Source of the DNA: Rhodanobacter sp. DHB23
GTDB lineage: Bacteria; Pseudomonadota; Gammaproteobacteria; Xanthomonadales; Rhodanobacteraceae
DNA length: 64,000 bases
Assembly (NCBI RefSeq): GCF_014842975.1
Contig: NZ_JACYXK010000024.1
Coordinates: forward strand, 64,554-128,553
Direction of reading: 5' to 3'
In this document: in pieces, positions 33,950 to 42,700 of the stretch
Layout of the letters: every line of letters begins with the position of its first letter
Numbering within the stretch: the stretch's first letter is position 1
Position numbers and translations under genes: made by a program
The notes under the pieces: model-generated
What the model saw: only the letters and a program-made list of their open reading frames with translations
The model's database searches: none
What the model was told of the DNA's origin: nothing

Positions 33950-35761
33950 ATGAACACACTGGATTCGCGCGACGTGCGACTGTCGCGCCGACGTTTCGTG
34001 CAGGGTTTGATGCTGGGTGGCGTGGCCGCCGGCCTCGGGATGCGCGCAGGCGCATCCATCGCGCAGGCGACGGGCGCCGCGCCACGCGAGTTGCGCGGCA
34101 CGCAATTCGACCTGTCCATAGCCGAGCTGCCGGTGGACTTCACCGGACGCAGGCGCGTCGCCACCGTGGTGAACGGCCAGTTGCCCGCGCCGCTGCTGCG
34201 CTGGCGGCAAGGCGACACGGTGACCTTGCGCGTGACCAATCGCCTGCGCGTGCCCAGCTCCATCCACTGGCACGGCATCCTGTTGCCGTCCGGCATGGAC
34301 GGCGTGCCGGGCATCAGCTACGTCGGCATCGCGCCGGGCGAGACGTTCACCTACCGCTTCCCGGTGCGGCAAACCGGCACTTACTGGTACCACGGCCATT
34401 CCGGTTTCCAGGAGCAGACCGGCCTGTACGGCCCGATCGTGGTCGAGCCGGCGGGCGGCGAGCGTTTTCCCGCCGAGCGCGACTACGTGGTGATGCTGGC
34501 CGACTGGACGGACGAGGATCCGCTGGCGATCTACGCGCACCTCAAGAAGCAAAGCGACTACTACAACCATGCCGAACCCACCGCGCCGGATTTCCTGCGC
34601 GACATGCGCGCGCAGGGCCTGCGCCAGGCGCTGGCCGAGCGACGCATGTGGCAGCAGATGCGCATGAGCCCGAACGACCTCGCCGACGTGGGTGGCGCCA
34701 CCTACACCTACCTGATGAACGGCGCCGCGCCCGCCGGCAACTGGACGGCCCTGTTCCGACGCGGCGAGAAGGTGCGGCTGCGCTTCATCAACGGCTCGGC
34801 GATGACGATCTTCGACGTGCGCATCCCCGGCCTGAAGATGACCGTGGTGGCGGCCGACGGGCAGGACGTGGAGCCGGTGAGCGTGGACGAGTTCCGCATC
34901 GCCGTGGCCGAGACCTACGACGTGATCGTGGAACCTGCGGACGACCGCGCCTGGACCGTCTTCGCGCAATCCATCGACCGCAGCGGCTATGCCCGCGGCA
35001 CGCTGGCGCCGCGCGCAGGCATGAGCGCGCCGGTGCCGGCGATGGATGCGCGCGTGCCGCTGGCGATGATGGACATGATGGGCGCGATGGGCGGCTTTCC
35101 CCTCTCCCCCCGGGAGAGGGTGCCCGAAGAGCCTGCCCCGGACTTGATCCGGGGGCGGGAGAGGGTACGGGTGGAGCATGATGTTGCCGGTTCCACCGAA
35201 CCCTCACCCCCAGTCCCTCACCCGGAGGGAGAGGGGAGTTACACACGCCATGCCCGCACGGAATACCGCAACCCCGGCGTGGACATGCGCGTGGACACGC
35301 CGCGCAGCAACCTCGACGACCCGGGCACCGGCCTGCGCGACAACGGCCGCCGCGTGCTCACCTACGCCGACCTGCACACCCTCGGCGGTTCATTGGACAC
35401 GCGCGAGCCAAGCCGCGAGATCGAGCTGCACCTCACCGGCAACATGCGGCGCTACCAGTGGTCGTTCGACGGCGTGAAGTTCTCCGACGCCAGGCCCGTG
35501 CATTTCCGTGCCGGCGAGCGGCTACGGCTGGTGCTGGTCAACGACAGCATGATGAACCACCCCGTGCACCTGCACGGCATGTGGAGCGAGCTGGAAAGCC
35601 CGGACGGCCAGTTCCAGGTGCGCAAGCACACCGTCAACGTGCAACCCGCGCAGCGCATCGCCTACGGCGTCACCGCCGACGCGCTGGGCCGCTGGGCGTA
35701 TCACTGCCACATGCTCTACCACATGGGGGCCGGGATGATGCGCGAGGTGGTGGTGTCATGA
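33950..35761 (+). CDS. copA: Periplasmic copper oxidase CopA
   Basis: A 603-residue multicopper oxidase that oxidises Cu(I) in the periplasm. A twin-arginine signal (SRRRFVQGLMLGG) leads export of the folded protein. All copper ligands are present: HWHG near residue 106, WYHGHSGFQEQTGLYG near 147, HPVHLHGMW near 537, and HCHMLYHMGAGM near 585. A GGAG site precedes the ATG. CopA proteins normally have a Met-rich linker ahead of the third cupredoxin domain. Here only a short remnant (MMDMMGAMGG) is left, and residues of about 384-430 are a Pro/Glu/Arg-rich segment encoded by an in-frame REPIN-like element. copB overlaps the stop by four bases. Confidence 0.93.
   Translation: MNTLDSRDVRLSRRRFVQGLMLGGVAAGLGMRAGASIAQATGAAPRELRGTQFDLSIAELPVDFTGRRRVATVVNGQLPAPLLRWRQGDTVTLRVTNRLRVPSSIHWHGILLPSGMDGVPGISYVGIAPGETFTYRFPVRQTGTYWYHGHSGFQEQTGLYGPIVVEPAGGERFPAERDYVVMLADWTDEDPLAIYAHLKKQSDYYNHAEPTAPDFLRDMRAQGLRQALAERRMWQQMRMSPNDLADVGGATYTYLMNGAAPAGNWTALFRRGEKVRLRFINGSAMTIFDVRIPGLKMTVVAADGQDVEPVSVDEFRIAVAETYDVIVEPADDRAWTVFAQSIDRSGYARGTLAPRAGMSAPVPAMDARVPLAMMDMMGAMGGFPLSPRERVPEEPAPDLIRGRERVRVEHDVAGSTEPSPPVPHPEGEGSYTRHARTEYRNPGVDMRVDTPRSNLDDPGTGLRDNGRRVLTYADLHTLGGSLDTREPSREIELHLTGNMRRYQWSFDGVKFSDARPVHFRAGERLRLVLVNDSMMNHPVHLHGMWSELESPDGQFQVRKHTVNVQPAQRIAYGVTADALGRWAYHCHMLYHMGAGMMREVVVS
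35099..35237. repeat. REPIN-like inverted pair (family 2) inside copA
   Basis: Hairpin arms CCCTCTCCCCCCGGGAGAGG (35100 on) and the opposed TCACCCGGAGGGAGAGGGGA (35218 on) enclose GGGTACGGGTGGAGC and GGTTCCACCGAACCCTC segments that match the family at 33288-33427. A second, different palindrome, CCCCGGACTTGATCCGGGG (35137-35155), is nested within. The whole is translated in frame in CopA. Confidence 0.85.
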
Positions 35762-36885
35762 GCGCATTCATCCGCAACAGCCTGGCCTGCGTCGCGCTGT
35801 CGGTTTCATTGACGGCACTGGCGCAGCAGACCGCGCCGGCGCCGGCGGGCGGCACGGGCATGGACATGTCGTCGATGCCGGGCATGACGCAGGGCCCGGG
35901 CAAGCCTGTATCGCAGACAGGACAGCCTCGGCCAGCATCCGCGAGCAACACGGCCATGGACATGGGCGGCATGGGCATGTCGTCGATGCTCGGCATGACA
36001 CACGACCCGGCCGCGCAGGCGAAGCCGGCCACGCAAGCCGGGCAGGCCGCGCCTGCGCCGGCCAGCAGCACAGGCACGGACATGGGCGGCATGGACATGC
36101 CCACGATGCCCGGCATGGGCCACGACCCGTCGCACGACATGCATGCGATGCCGCCCATGCGCATGCAAGGGGGCACCGCGCCGGCGGATGCGCGCAGCGC
36201 CGACTATTCCGACGGCATCGGTTACGGCGACATGGCCGGCATGGACATGCGCGATGCCGGATCGCTGGGCATGCTGCGCATCGACCAGCTCGAAGCCTTC
36301 GACGGCCTGCACGGCAACGGCCAGTCGTGGGAAATGGAGGGCTGGTACGGCACCGATGCCGACAAGCTGTGGCTGCGCAGCGAGGGCGAGCGGAAAGGCG
36401 GCTCGTTCGACGACAGCGACGTCGAGGCGCTGTGGAGCCATGCCGTGGCGACGTACTGGGACACCCAGCTCGGCGTGCGCAACGACTTCGGCGGCGGTCC
36501 TTCGCGGCAATGGCTGGCGTTCGGCGTGCAGGGGCTGGCGCCGTACTGGTTCGAGCTGCAGGCCACGGCCTACGCGGCTTCGTCGGGCCGCACCGCGGCG
36601 CGCCTGCGGGCCGATTACGAGTTGCTGTTCACGCAGCGGTTGATCCTGCAGCCGGAGTTCGAGCTGAACTTCTACGGCAAGGCCGATCCGCAACACCGGC
36701 TTGGCAGCGGCCTGTCCGATGCCACGTTCGGGCTGCGCCTGCGCTACGAGATCCGCCGGCAGTTCGCGCCGTATGTCGGCGTGGTGTGGACGCAGCGCTA
36801 CGGCGACACGGCCGACTTCACCCGCGACGCGCATCAACCCGTCTTCGACCGGCAGTTGGTCGCTGGCCTGCGCTTCTGGTTCTGA
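35758..36885 (+). CDS. copB: Outer-membrane copper resistance protein CopB
   Basis: A 375-residue outer-membrane protein working with CopA. After a signal peptide (CVALSVSLTALAQQ) it carries three Met-rich copper-binding stretches at intervals of about 40 residues: GMDMSSMPGMT, AMDMGGMGMSSMLGMTHDP and GTDMGGMDMPTMPGMGHDP, ending with DMHAMPPMRM. The C-terminal part (about 160-375) is the CopB beta-barrel, with LRIDQLEAFDGLHGNGQSWEMEGWYG and the terminal aromatic LRFWF used for barrel insertion. Start and copA stop overlap (ATGA), so the two are translationally coupled. The spaced Met-rich blocks look like recent internal duplications. Confidence 0.92.
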   Translation: MSAFIRNSLACVALSVSLTALAQQTAPAPAGGTGMDMSSMPGMTQGPGKPVSQTGQPRPASASNTAMDMGGMGMSSMLGMTHDPAAQAKPATQAGQAAPAPASSTGTDMGGMDMPTMPGMGHDPSHDMHAMPPMRMQGGTAPADARSADYSDGIGYGDMAGMDMRDAGSLGMLRIDQLEAFDGLHGNGQSWEMEGWYGTDADKLWLRSEGERKGGSFDDSDVEALWSHAVATYWDTQLGVRNDFGGGPSRQWLAFGVQGLAPYWFELQATAYAASSGRTAARLRADYELLFTQRLILQPEFELNFYGKADPQHRLGSGLSDATFGLRLRYEIRRQFAPYVGVVWTQRYGDTADFTRDAHQPVFDRQLVAGLRFWF

Positions 36886-36895
36886 GGATCCCGCC

Positions 36896-37531
36896 ATGAA
36901 GAGAAACGCCGAACGCACGCTGGTTGTCGCAGCCACACTTGTGGTACTGGCCTTTGGTGGTATGGCTTGGGTCTGGTCGGGGCTTTACGACATCGGCGCC
37001 GATGCGCAGCACTGGAAGCCCACCTATGTCTTGCTTGCAACCCTGCGCGACCGCTCCATCCATGCGCGCGCGGAAAACCTCGTCGTACCGAACCTCGACG
37101 ATCCGCAACGGATCCTCAAGGGCGCGGGCCAGTACGCGGCCATGTGCACCGGCTGTCACCTCGCGCCGGGCATGCGCGATTCCGAAATCCGCCCCGGCCT
37201 CTATCCGCAACCGCCGAACCTGGCGCAGCAGCGCGTCGATCCGAAAGTCGCATTCTGGGTCATCAAGCACGGCATCAAGATGAGCGCGATGCCGGCCTGG
37301 GGCTCCAGCCACGACGACGCCACGATATGGAGCATGGTGGCTTTCCTGCAGGAACTGCCCGGCATGACGCCCACTCAATACAAGGCCATCGTGGCCAAGG
37401 CGCCGCCGGACGACGACATGGGCATGGACGACCATCACGAGCATGCCGGTGGCGACATGGGCGACATGACCATGCCGGCCGGCGCGGCCAGTGCCGCCGC
37501 GCCGGCTTCCGTGCCGAAACCGGCTCAGTAG
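36896..37531 (+). CDS. Membrane-anchored c-type cytochrome of the cop operon
   Basis: A 211-residue protein with an N-terminal membrane anchor (TLVVAATLVVLAFGGMAWVW) and a single cytochrome c domain: heme motif CTGCH near residue 85 in GAGQYAAMCTGCHLAPGM, and the probable axial Met in IKMSAMPAWGSSHDD. After the domain comes a Met/His/Asp-rich tail (DDDMGMDDHHEHAGGDMGDM), which looks like a copper-binding segment similar to those in CopB. It begins ten bases after the copB stop, so it belongs to the cop operon. It may carry electrons from Cu(I) oxidation, but that is inferred from the neighbours. The gene's last seven bases overlap the convergent NmrA-like gene. Confidence 0.85.
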   Translation: MKRNAERTLVVAATLVVLAFGGMAWVWSGLYDIGADAQHWKPTYVLLATLRDRSIHARAENLVVPNLDDPQRILKGAGQYAAMCTGCHLAPGMRDSEIRPGLYPQPPNLAQQRVDPKVAFWVIKHGIKMSAMPAWGSSHDDATIWSMVAFLQELPGMTPTQYKAIVAKAPPDDDMGMDDHHEHAGGDMGDMTMPAGAASAAAPASVPKPAQ

Positions 37532-38166
37532 GCCACGGTGATGCGGCGGCGCGGGGCGTCGCCTTTCTCGGCGCGGTCGAGCAGGGCGATGGCATAGTCC
37601 GCCACGCTGATGCGGCTCGAGCCCGCGGCATCGACCAGCAACTGGTCACCGCCGATGCGGTAATGGCCGCTGCGCTCGCCGTCCTCGATCAGCGCGGCGG
37701 GGCTGATGTAAGTCCAGGCGATCGGCGAGGTGCTGGCGCGGAAGATTTCCAGCGCACGGCCCTGTGCCTCGGCCTCGGCCTTCCATGCCGCCGGGAAGTT
37801 CGGATCGTCGAGCACGCGCACGCCCGGCGCGGTTTCCAGGCTGCCGGCGCCACCCACCCAGACCAGGCGTGGCACGCCGGCCGCGGGCAACTGGTCGAGC
37901 AGCAGGCGTGCGTTGGCAGGCAGGCTGTCCGGGTTGCCGTCGCGGCGGGCGGACAGGCTGGCCACCACGGCATCGCTGCCATGCACGGCGGGCAGCCAGG
38001 TTTCCGGCCGCGCCACGTCGCCGGCGACGACCGTGAGCCTGGCGTGGTGCGTGGACAGGCGTGACGGATCGCGCACGATGGCGGTCACGTCGTGGCCGCG
38101 CGCCAGCGCTTCGTCGAGGATGGCGTGGCCGAGGTGGCCGGTGGCGCCGAACAATGCAATGCGCAT
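37525..38166 (-). CDS. NmrA/SDR-like NAD(P)-binding protein
   Basis: A 213-residue Rossmann-fold protein. The N-terminal MRIALFGATGHLGHAILDEAL is the glycine-rich dinucleotide site. Then come VTAIVRDPSRL, VVAGDVARPETW, RLVWVGGAGSLE and WTYISPAALI, the pattern of atypical short-chain dehydrogenases of the NmrA/YwnB group. The catalytic Tyr-x-x-x-Lys is absent, as in this group generally. It is divergently transcribed from a LysR gene, which is probably its regulator. Its 3' end overlaps the cop-operon cytochrome on the other strand by seven bases. Confidence 0.85.
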   Translation of the reverse strand: MRIALFGATGHLGHAILDEALARGHDVTAIVRDPSRLSTHHARLTVVAGDVARPETWLPAVHGSDAVVASLSARRDGNPDSLPANARLLLDQLPAAGVPRLVWVGGAGSLETAPGVRVLDDPNFPAAWKAEAEAQGRALEIFRASTSPIAWTYISPAALIEDGERSGHYRIGGDQLLVDAAGSSRISVADYAIALLDRAEKGDAPRRRITVAY

Positions 38167-38245
38167 GGAAAGTCTCCAGTGGATGAGGGAACGGGACACA
38201 GCATGCGCCCTCCCATTCATGCGATAAACCGCCCATGATGGAATT

Positions 38246-38269
38246 CACTGTAAAGTGCGGATTGACAGT
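38246..38269. promoter_or_regulatory. Possible LysR binding region in the NmrA-LysR divergent promoter
   Basis: The 114-base gap between the divergent genes holds CACTGTAAAGTG (38246-38257) and the spaced inverted repeat ACTGT-N13-ACAGT (38247-38269), 12 bases before the LysR ATG. The sequence is AT-richer than its surroundings. LysR proteins usually bind such interrupted dyads; the assignment is tentative. Confidence 0.4.
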
Positions 38270-38280
38270 TGGGAGAGCGC

Positions 38281-39180
38281 ATGGGCGAGGTCAATCTCAA
38301 CCGGCTGGCGGTGTTCGTGGCGCTGGTGCGCGCCGGTTCGTTCACCGCGGCGGCGGAACAGCTGGGCCTGACCAAGGCGATGGTGAGCCAGCACCTGGCG
38401 CGGCTGGAACGCGAGCTGGGCGTGGCGCTGCTGGTGCGCAGCACGCGGCGGATGACGTTGACCGAAGCCGGCACCGTGTTCCATGCCGACTGCGTGCGCA
38501 TCCTGGGCGAGGCCGAGGCGGCGATCGCGCGCGTGGGCGAAAACCGCGAGACCCCGCGCGGCACGCTGCGCCTCACGGCGCCGGTGAACTACGGCGCGAT
38601 GGTGGTGGCGCCCGCACTGGCCAGTTTCCTGCGGGCCTGTCCCGAGGTGAGCGCCGAGCTGGTGCTGGACGACGGCATCAGCGACCTGATCGGCGGCCGC
38701 TTCGACCTGGCGATCCGCGGCGGCCCGCTGCGTGACTCGGGTCTGCACGCGGTGCGCCTGTCCGGCTTCCGCCAGTTGCTGGTGGCGGCGCCGGCCTATC
38801 TCGATGCGCGCGGAAGGCCGCGCCGGCCGCCGGAGCTGGCGCAGCACGACGCGATCCTGCTCTCGGTGCTCAGCTCGCCCGCGAACTGGACCTTCACCGC
38901 GCGCAACGGCAGCCAGGCCCGCGTGCGCCTGGCGCGCCGCGCCATGGCCGACAGCGCGGCGGCCGTGCATGCGATGGCGCTGGCCGGGGCTGGCATCGCG
39001 GTGCTGCCGGATTTCATGGTGCAGGCCGACCTGGCGGCCGGCCGCCTCGAGCACCTGTTGCCCGCCCAGCGCCTGCCCGAAGGCAGCTTCCACGCGGTCT
39101 ACGCGGGGCTGCATGCTCCCGCGAAGGTGCGGGCTTTCATCGACCACCTGCGCACGAGCCTTGCGGAACGAGCGGAGTAA
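38281..39180 (+). CDS. LysR-family regulator
   Basis: A 299-residue transcription factor with the winged HTH at residues 5-64 (LAVFVALVRAGSFTAAAEQLGLTKAMVSQHLARLEREL) and a periplasmic-binding-like effector domain from about 90 on (TLRLTAPVNYGAMVVAPALASFL ... DLAIRGGPLRDSGLHAV). It belongs to the group related to AaeR/PA-type regulators that sense small aromatic or other molecules. It is divergent from the NmrA-like gene and probably controls it and itself. The inducer is not known. Confidence 0.9.
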   Translation: MGEVNLNRLAVFVALVRAGSFTAAAEQLGLTKAMVSQHLARLERELGVALLVRSTRRMTLTEAGTVFHADCVRILGEAEAAIARVGENRETPRGTLRLTAPVNYGAMVVAPALASFLRACPEVSAELVLDDGISDLIGGRFDLAIRGGPLRDSGLHAVRLSGFRQLLVAAPAYLDARGRPRRPPELAQHDAILLSVLSSPANWTFTARNGSQARVRLARRAMADSAAAVHAMALAGAGIAVLPDFMVQADLAAGRLEHLLPAQRLPEGSFHAVYAGLHAPAKVRAFIDHLRTSLAERAE

Positions 39181-39223
39181 AAGGCCGCCGCAGCGGCGGC
39201 CGGTCCCGGCGGCGGAGCCGGCA

Positions 39224-40153
39224 CTACTCGACGATGTTGTGGCCCTCGGCGACGCCCAGCAGCTCCGGCTGCTCCGCTTCGCCGCGCTTGCGGTGGAGCA
39301 GCGGATGCGCGAACACCGCGGCCAGGATCACCGCCACGCCGGCATAGAACCAGCCGTCCAGCTGGCGCTGCTCGCCGAGCAGCGGTATCGCCAGCACGAT
39401 CGCATAGACCGGTTCCAGGTTGGTCACCATCTGCACGCCGAAGGCGCTGAGGTGGCGCAGCGCGACCAGCGCCAGCGCGAACGGCAGCAGGGTGCAGCCG
39501 AAGGCCAGCGCGAGCAGCAACAGCGTGTCGTGCAGGTCCGGCAGCACGAAGGCGGGGCCGGCGTGCGGCAGCAGCGGAGCGAGCAGGCCGAGGAAGACGG
39601 TGCCGGCGCCCAGCTCGATGCAGGTGATGGTGAGCGGGTCGCCGTGTTCCACCATGCGCTTGTTGAAGGCACTGAACACCGCGACCAGCAGCGCGCAGAC
39701 CACGCCCACCGCGATGCCCATGCGCATGCCCGCGGGCACGCCGCCCACCACCATCGCCACGCCGGGCACCACCGCGACGCCGATCAGCATCTCGCGCGGA
39801 TCGAATTTGCGCCTGGCGATCCACGGTTCCACGAAGGCCAGGAACACCGGCCCCAGCGCCATGCAGGTGGCGCCCACCGAGGCGTTGGCGAGCTTGATCG
39901 CGGCGTAGAAGGTGAGCCAGTGCAGCGACACCAGCACGCCGATGCCGGCGTAGGCCCAGCGCAGGCGCGCCGGCATCGCGCGCAGCCCGCGCCACACGCG
40001 CGGTACCAGCAGCAGCGCCGCCGTCACCAGCAGCACGCGCCACCACACCAGCGGCAGCGCCGGCAGGCTGATCAGCTTGCCGAGGATCGCGGTGAAGCCC
40101 CACAGCAGGACGCAGAAGTGGATCTGCAAACGGGCCTTGCTGACGGGTTGCAT
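39224..40153 (-). CDS. DMT-family (EamA) transporter
   Basis: A 309-residue membrane protein with ten predicted helices in two EamA repeats; the second repeat contains LALAFGCTLLPFALALVALRHLSAFGVQMVTNLEPVYAI, the conserved pattern of RhaT/EamA exporters. Its length and helix pattern are normal. The C-terminal tail is hydrophilic (HRKRGEAEQPELLGVAEGH). It is convergent with the LysR gene. The upstream 292 bases hold a long nested inverted repeat. It is only distantly similar to the DMT protein at 4858-5733. The substrate is unknown. Confidence 0.87.
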   Translation of the reverse strand: MQPVSKARLQIHFCVLLWGFTAILGKLISLPALPLVWWRVLLVTAALLLVPRVWRGLRAMPARLRWAYAGIGVLVSLHWLTFYAAIKLANASVGATCMALGPVFLAFVEPWIARRKFDPREMLIGVAVVPGVAMVVGGVPAGMRMGIAVGVVCALLVAVFSAFNKRMVEHGDPLTITCIELGAGTVFLGLLAPLLPHAGPAFVLPDLHDTLLLLALAFGCTLLPFALALVALRHLSAFGVQMVTNLEPVYAIVLAIPLLGEQRQLDGWFYAGVAVILAAVFAHPLLHRKRGEAEQPELLGVAEGHNIVE

Positions 40154-40214
40154 GGAGTGTGCGCTACCGGGATGGGGGCGCACATTGTAAGGGGAGCGCA
40201 CGGTGGACTCCCGT

Positions 40215-40433
40215 CCCTGCACGCACCTGATCAGCGTCGAGTCCCAGCGGTGAGCTGATCTGCTCCTCCCCCTGCGTGCAGGGGGAGGTTGGGAGGGGGT
40301 GGAACCTTGCGAAAGACGCTCATGGATGGCTTTCGCCAGAGCTTGACCCCACCCCGGCCCTCCCCTGCACGCAGGGGAGGGAGACAGCACATGGCACGAC
40401 TGAGACTCGACGCTGATCAGGTGCACGCAGGGG
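40215..40433. repeat. Nested inverted repeat with a family-1 REPIN at its centre
   Basis: Outer arms 40215-40247 and 40402-40433 are complementary over about 33 bases with three mismatches (core CACCTGATCAGCGTCGAGTC). They enclose a REPIN with hairpins at 40263-40289 and 40358-40382, the same family as at 127-238 and 28991-29094. The whole 219 bases can fold into one long branched hairpin. It occupies nearly all the space between the AsmA stop and the DMT transporter start and leaves little room for an independent promoter. Confidence 0.8.
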
Positions 40434-40445
40434 AAGCGAAACTGT

Positions 40446-42575
40446 TCAGTGCGTGGCCTTGCCCGCGGGCGAGCGCATCTGCTGCAACACCGTGCCGCAG
40501 GTATCGACGCCGCCGTCGCCATGGCTGGGGGCGACCAGCGCCAGCAGCGCCGCGACCGGCGTGGCGACCACGCCCAGCGCCAGCGCACCCGCGCCGCGCG
40601 CGATCAACGGGCCGGTGTGCACGCCGACGTCGGGTTGCTTGAATGTGCCGTGCACGTACAGCGGCGAGCGCAGCGTGAACAGGCGGACGCCCTTGGTGTG
40701 CGGGACCACGTCGAGGTCGAGCTTCTCGTCGGCGAAGTTCACCGTGCCGTTGACGTTGATCAGCGCGTCCTGCGTGTCGAACACGAACAGCCGCGTGCTG
40801 AACAGGCCATCCTTCCCCACCAGGTCGCTGGCGGCGCAGTCGATCTGCACCGTCTTGTCGCCGAACAGCTTGCCCAGCACGATGTTGCCCACGTTGAGGC
40901 CGGCCATTTCCAGCAGATTGCGACTGATCGCGCCGTTGTTCATCAGCAGCCGCAACTGGCCGCTGGCGCTGCCGAGCAGGGCAGCCACGGAGTTGCCCCG
41001 CGCGTCCAGCGCGGCGTCGCCGTTGATCTCGCCGAGGCTGCTGCGCATCGCCGCGAAGCTCTGCGACAACTGCTCGATGCGCAGGTGGCGCACGCCCAGC
41101 TGCAGCGTGCCGCGCATCGGCGCGGTGCTACCGTCGATGCGCAGCCTGCCGTCCACCTGGCCGCCGGCCACGCCGAAGCGCAGCGGATCCAGCGTCAGCA
41201 CGCCGTCGTCCATCACCAGGTGCGTGGACAGCGACTGGATCGGCAACGAGGGGCCGTGTTCGATGCGTCCGGCGGCGAAGCTCACGTCGGCATCCATCGC
41301 CTTCCAGCGGTCGGTGCGGAAGGACTGCGTGGGCAGCACGCGGTCCGAGGCGGCGGGCGGCGGCGCGGTGGTACTGGAGCCGCCGCCGCCGACCAGCGGC
41401 GCGAGGTCGGCGAAACGCAGCTGGGTGCCCTGCAGCTTGCCGCTGAGTTTGGGCCGCGCGCCGCCGGTGACGTAGTCGATGTCGCCGGCGATGTCGCTGC
41501 CGCCCACGTGCGCACGGAAACCGTGATAACCGAAGTGGCTGCCGTTGCGCCCCAGCGTGGCAGTGAGCCGGCCGCGCGTGGCGTAGGCCGGCGTGTCGGG
41601 CAGGGTCACGCCGAGGATGGGATAGAGCTTCGCCATGCTGGAGCCGGCTAGCCACAGGCGCAGGTCCAGCGCGCCTAGATGCACCGGATCGGTGAGCGTG
41701 CCGACCAGGGCGATGTGGGTGTCTCCGATGCGCAGCTTAGCCTGCAGCGGGAACGGCTGGTTGGCCTGCTGCAAGGCCAGCACGGCGCCGATCCTGCCGC
41801 TGCCGTCCAGCGGCGCGCCCTGATAGCTGCCTTTCGCGCTCCACGCGAACTGGTAGCTGGACGGTTGTGCATTCGTGCCGCCGGTCTGCTCCTGCTCGTC
41901 ACCTTTGTCCATCGTCTTGCCAGCGTTGCGGCCGGCGCTGCTCACCGCCTGCGTGCGTGCATCCGCCGTTGCCTGCACCACGATCTGGTCGTAGGGAATC
42001 GCCTGCTGCAGCGGTTCGATCCGCGCATCGATCTTCACGTGGCCGCTGGCGTCGTCCAGCGCGATCCGGCCGGCGTCGAAGCCGATGGCGCCGAGATCCA
42101 CCGTCCACGCGGAGGGCGTGCCGCCTTGTGGCAGCTCGAACGTCCAGTTGGCGTGGCCTTGCGCGTCGCGCTCCAGGTCCACGCTGGGGTTCACCAACTG
42201 CAGGGTGGGGATGCGCACGCGGTGTTGCAGCAGGTCCAGCGGCGACAGGCTGAAGCGCAACGCGTCGAGATGCGCGAATTGCGGCTGCTTCGTCCACGCC
42301 GGGTTCGCGACGGAAATGTCGTTCGCCACGACGTGTGGCCACGGCATCCAGGCGCGCCAGCCTTGCGATTGCGGATCGCGCAGCCATGCCACGCCGAGGT
42401 TGCCGTTGATCGCGAACGCGCGGCCGATGGCCGTACTGGCCTGCGCATCGATGGTCGGCTTCAGCCGGTTCCAGTCGAACAGCGACAGCGTGATCACCAG
42501 GGCCGAGGTCAGCACGATGAGCAACGTCACGGGCGCAACGATGATCCAGGTCAGCCATGGGTGCCTGCACTTCAT
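40446..42575 (-). CDS. AsmA-family protein
   Basis: A 709-residue protein with one N-terminal membrane anchor (LTWIIVAPVTLLIVLTSALVITLSLF) and a large periplasmic part of the AsmA type. AsmA marks are DWNRLKPTIDAQASTAIGRAFAINGNLGVAW near the start, and the C-terminal GDAALDARGNSVAALLGSASGQLRLLMNNGAISRNLLEMAGLNVG. These proteins act in lipid transfer or outer-membrane homeostasis. The start at 42575 has GGGAGA in front; an ATG 11 codons upstream is unlikely. A Gln/Thr-rich linker near residues 220-245 is not conserved in the family. It is transcribed alone. Confidence 0.88.
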   Translation of the reverse strand: MKCRHPWLTWIIVAPVTLLIVLTSALVITLSLFDWNRLKPTIDAQASTAIGRAFAINGNLGVAWLRDPQSQGWRAWMPWPHVVANDISVANPAWTKQPQFAHLDALRFSLSPLDLLQHRVRIPTLQLVNPSVDLERDAQGHANWTFELPQGGTPSAWTVDLGAIGFDAGRIALDDASGHVKIDARIEPLQQAIPYDQIVVQATADARTQAVSSAGRNAGKTMDKGDEQEQTGGTNAQPSSYQFAWSAKGSYQGAPLDGSGRIGAVLALQQANQPFPLQAKLRIGDTHIALVGTLTDPVHLGALDLRLWLAGSSMAKLYPILGVTLPDTPAYATRGRLTATLGRNGSHFGYHGFRAHVGGSDIAGDIDYVTGGARPKLSGKLQGTQLRFADLAPLVGGGGSSTTAPPPAASDRVLPTQSFRTDRWKAMDADVSFAAGRIEHGPSLPIQSLSTHLVMDDGVLTLDPLRFGVAGGQVDGRLRIDGSTAPMRGTLQLGVRHLRIEQLSQSFAAMRSSLGEINGDAALDARGNSVAALLGSASGQLRLLMNNGAISRNLLEMAGLNVGNIVLGKLFGDKTVQIDCAASDLVGKDGLFSTRLFVFDTQDALINVNGTVNFADEKLDLDVVPHTKGVRLFTLRSPLYVHGTFKQPDVGVHTGPLIARGAGALALGVVATPVAALLALVAPSHGDGGVDTCGTVLQQMRSPAGKATH

Positions 42576-42700
42576 GATCGTCTCCCTGTGGCCGCCGGGG
42601 CGGCACATGTTGGCGATGGTGATGCGGCAGGCTTAGCCGATGGCGTGGCAAGATTTTGTAGTGGTCGCCCGATTCAGCTCATCGTTTGTTCATGCGGCGA

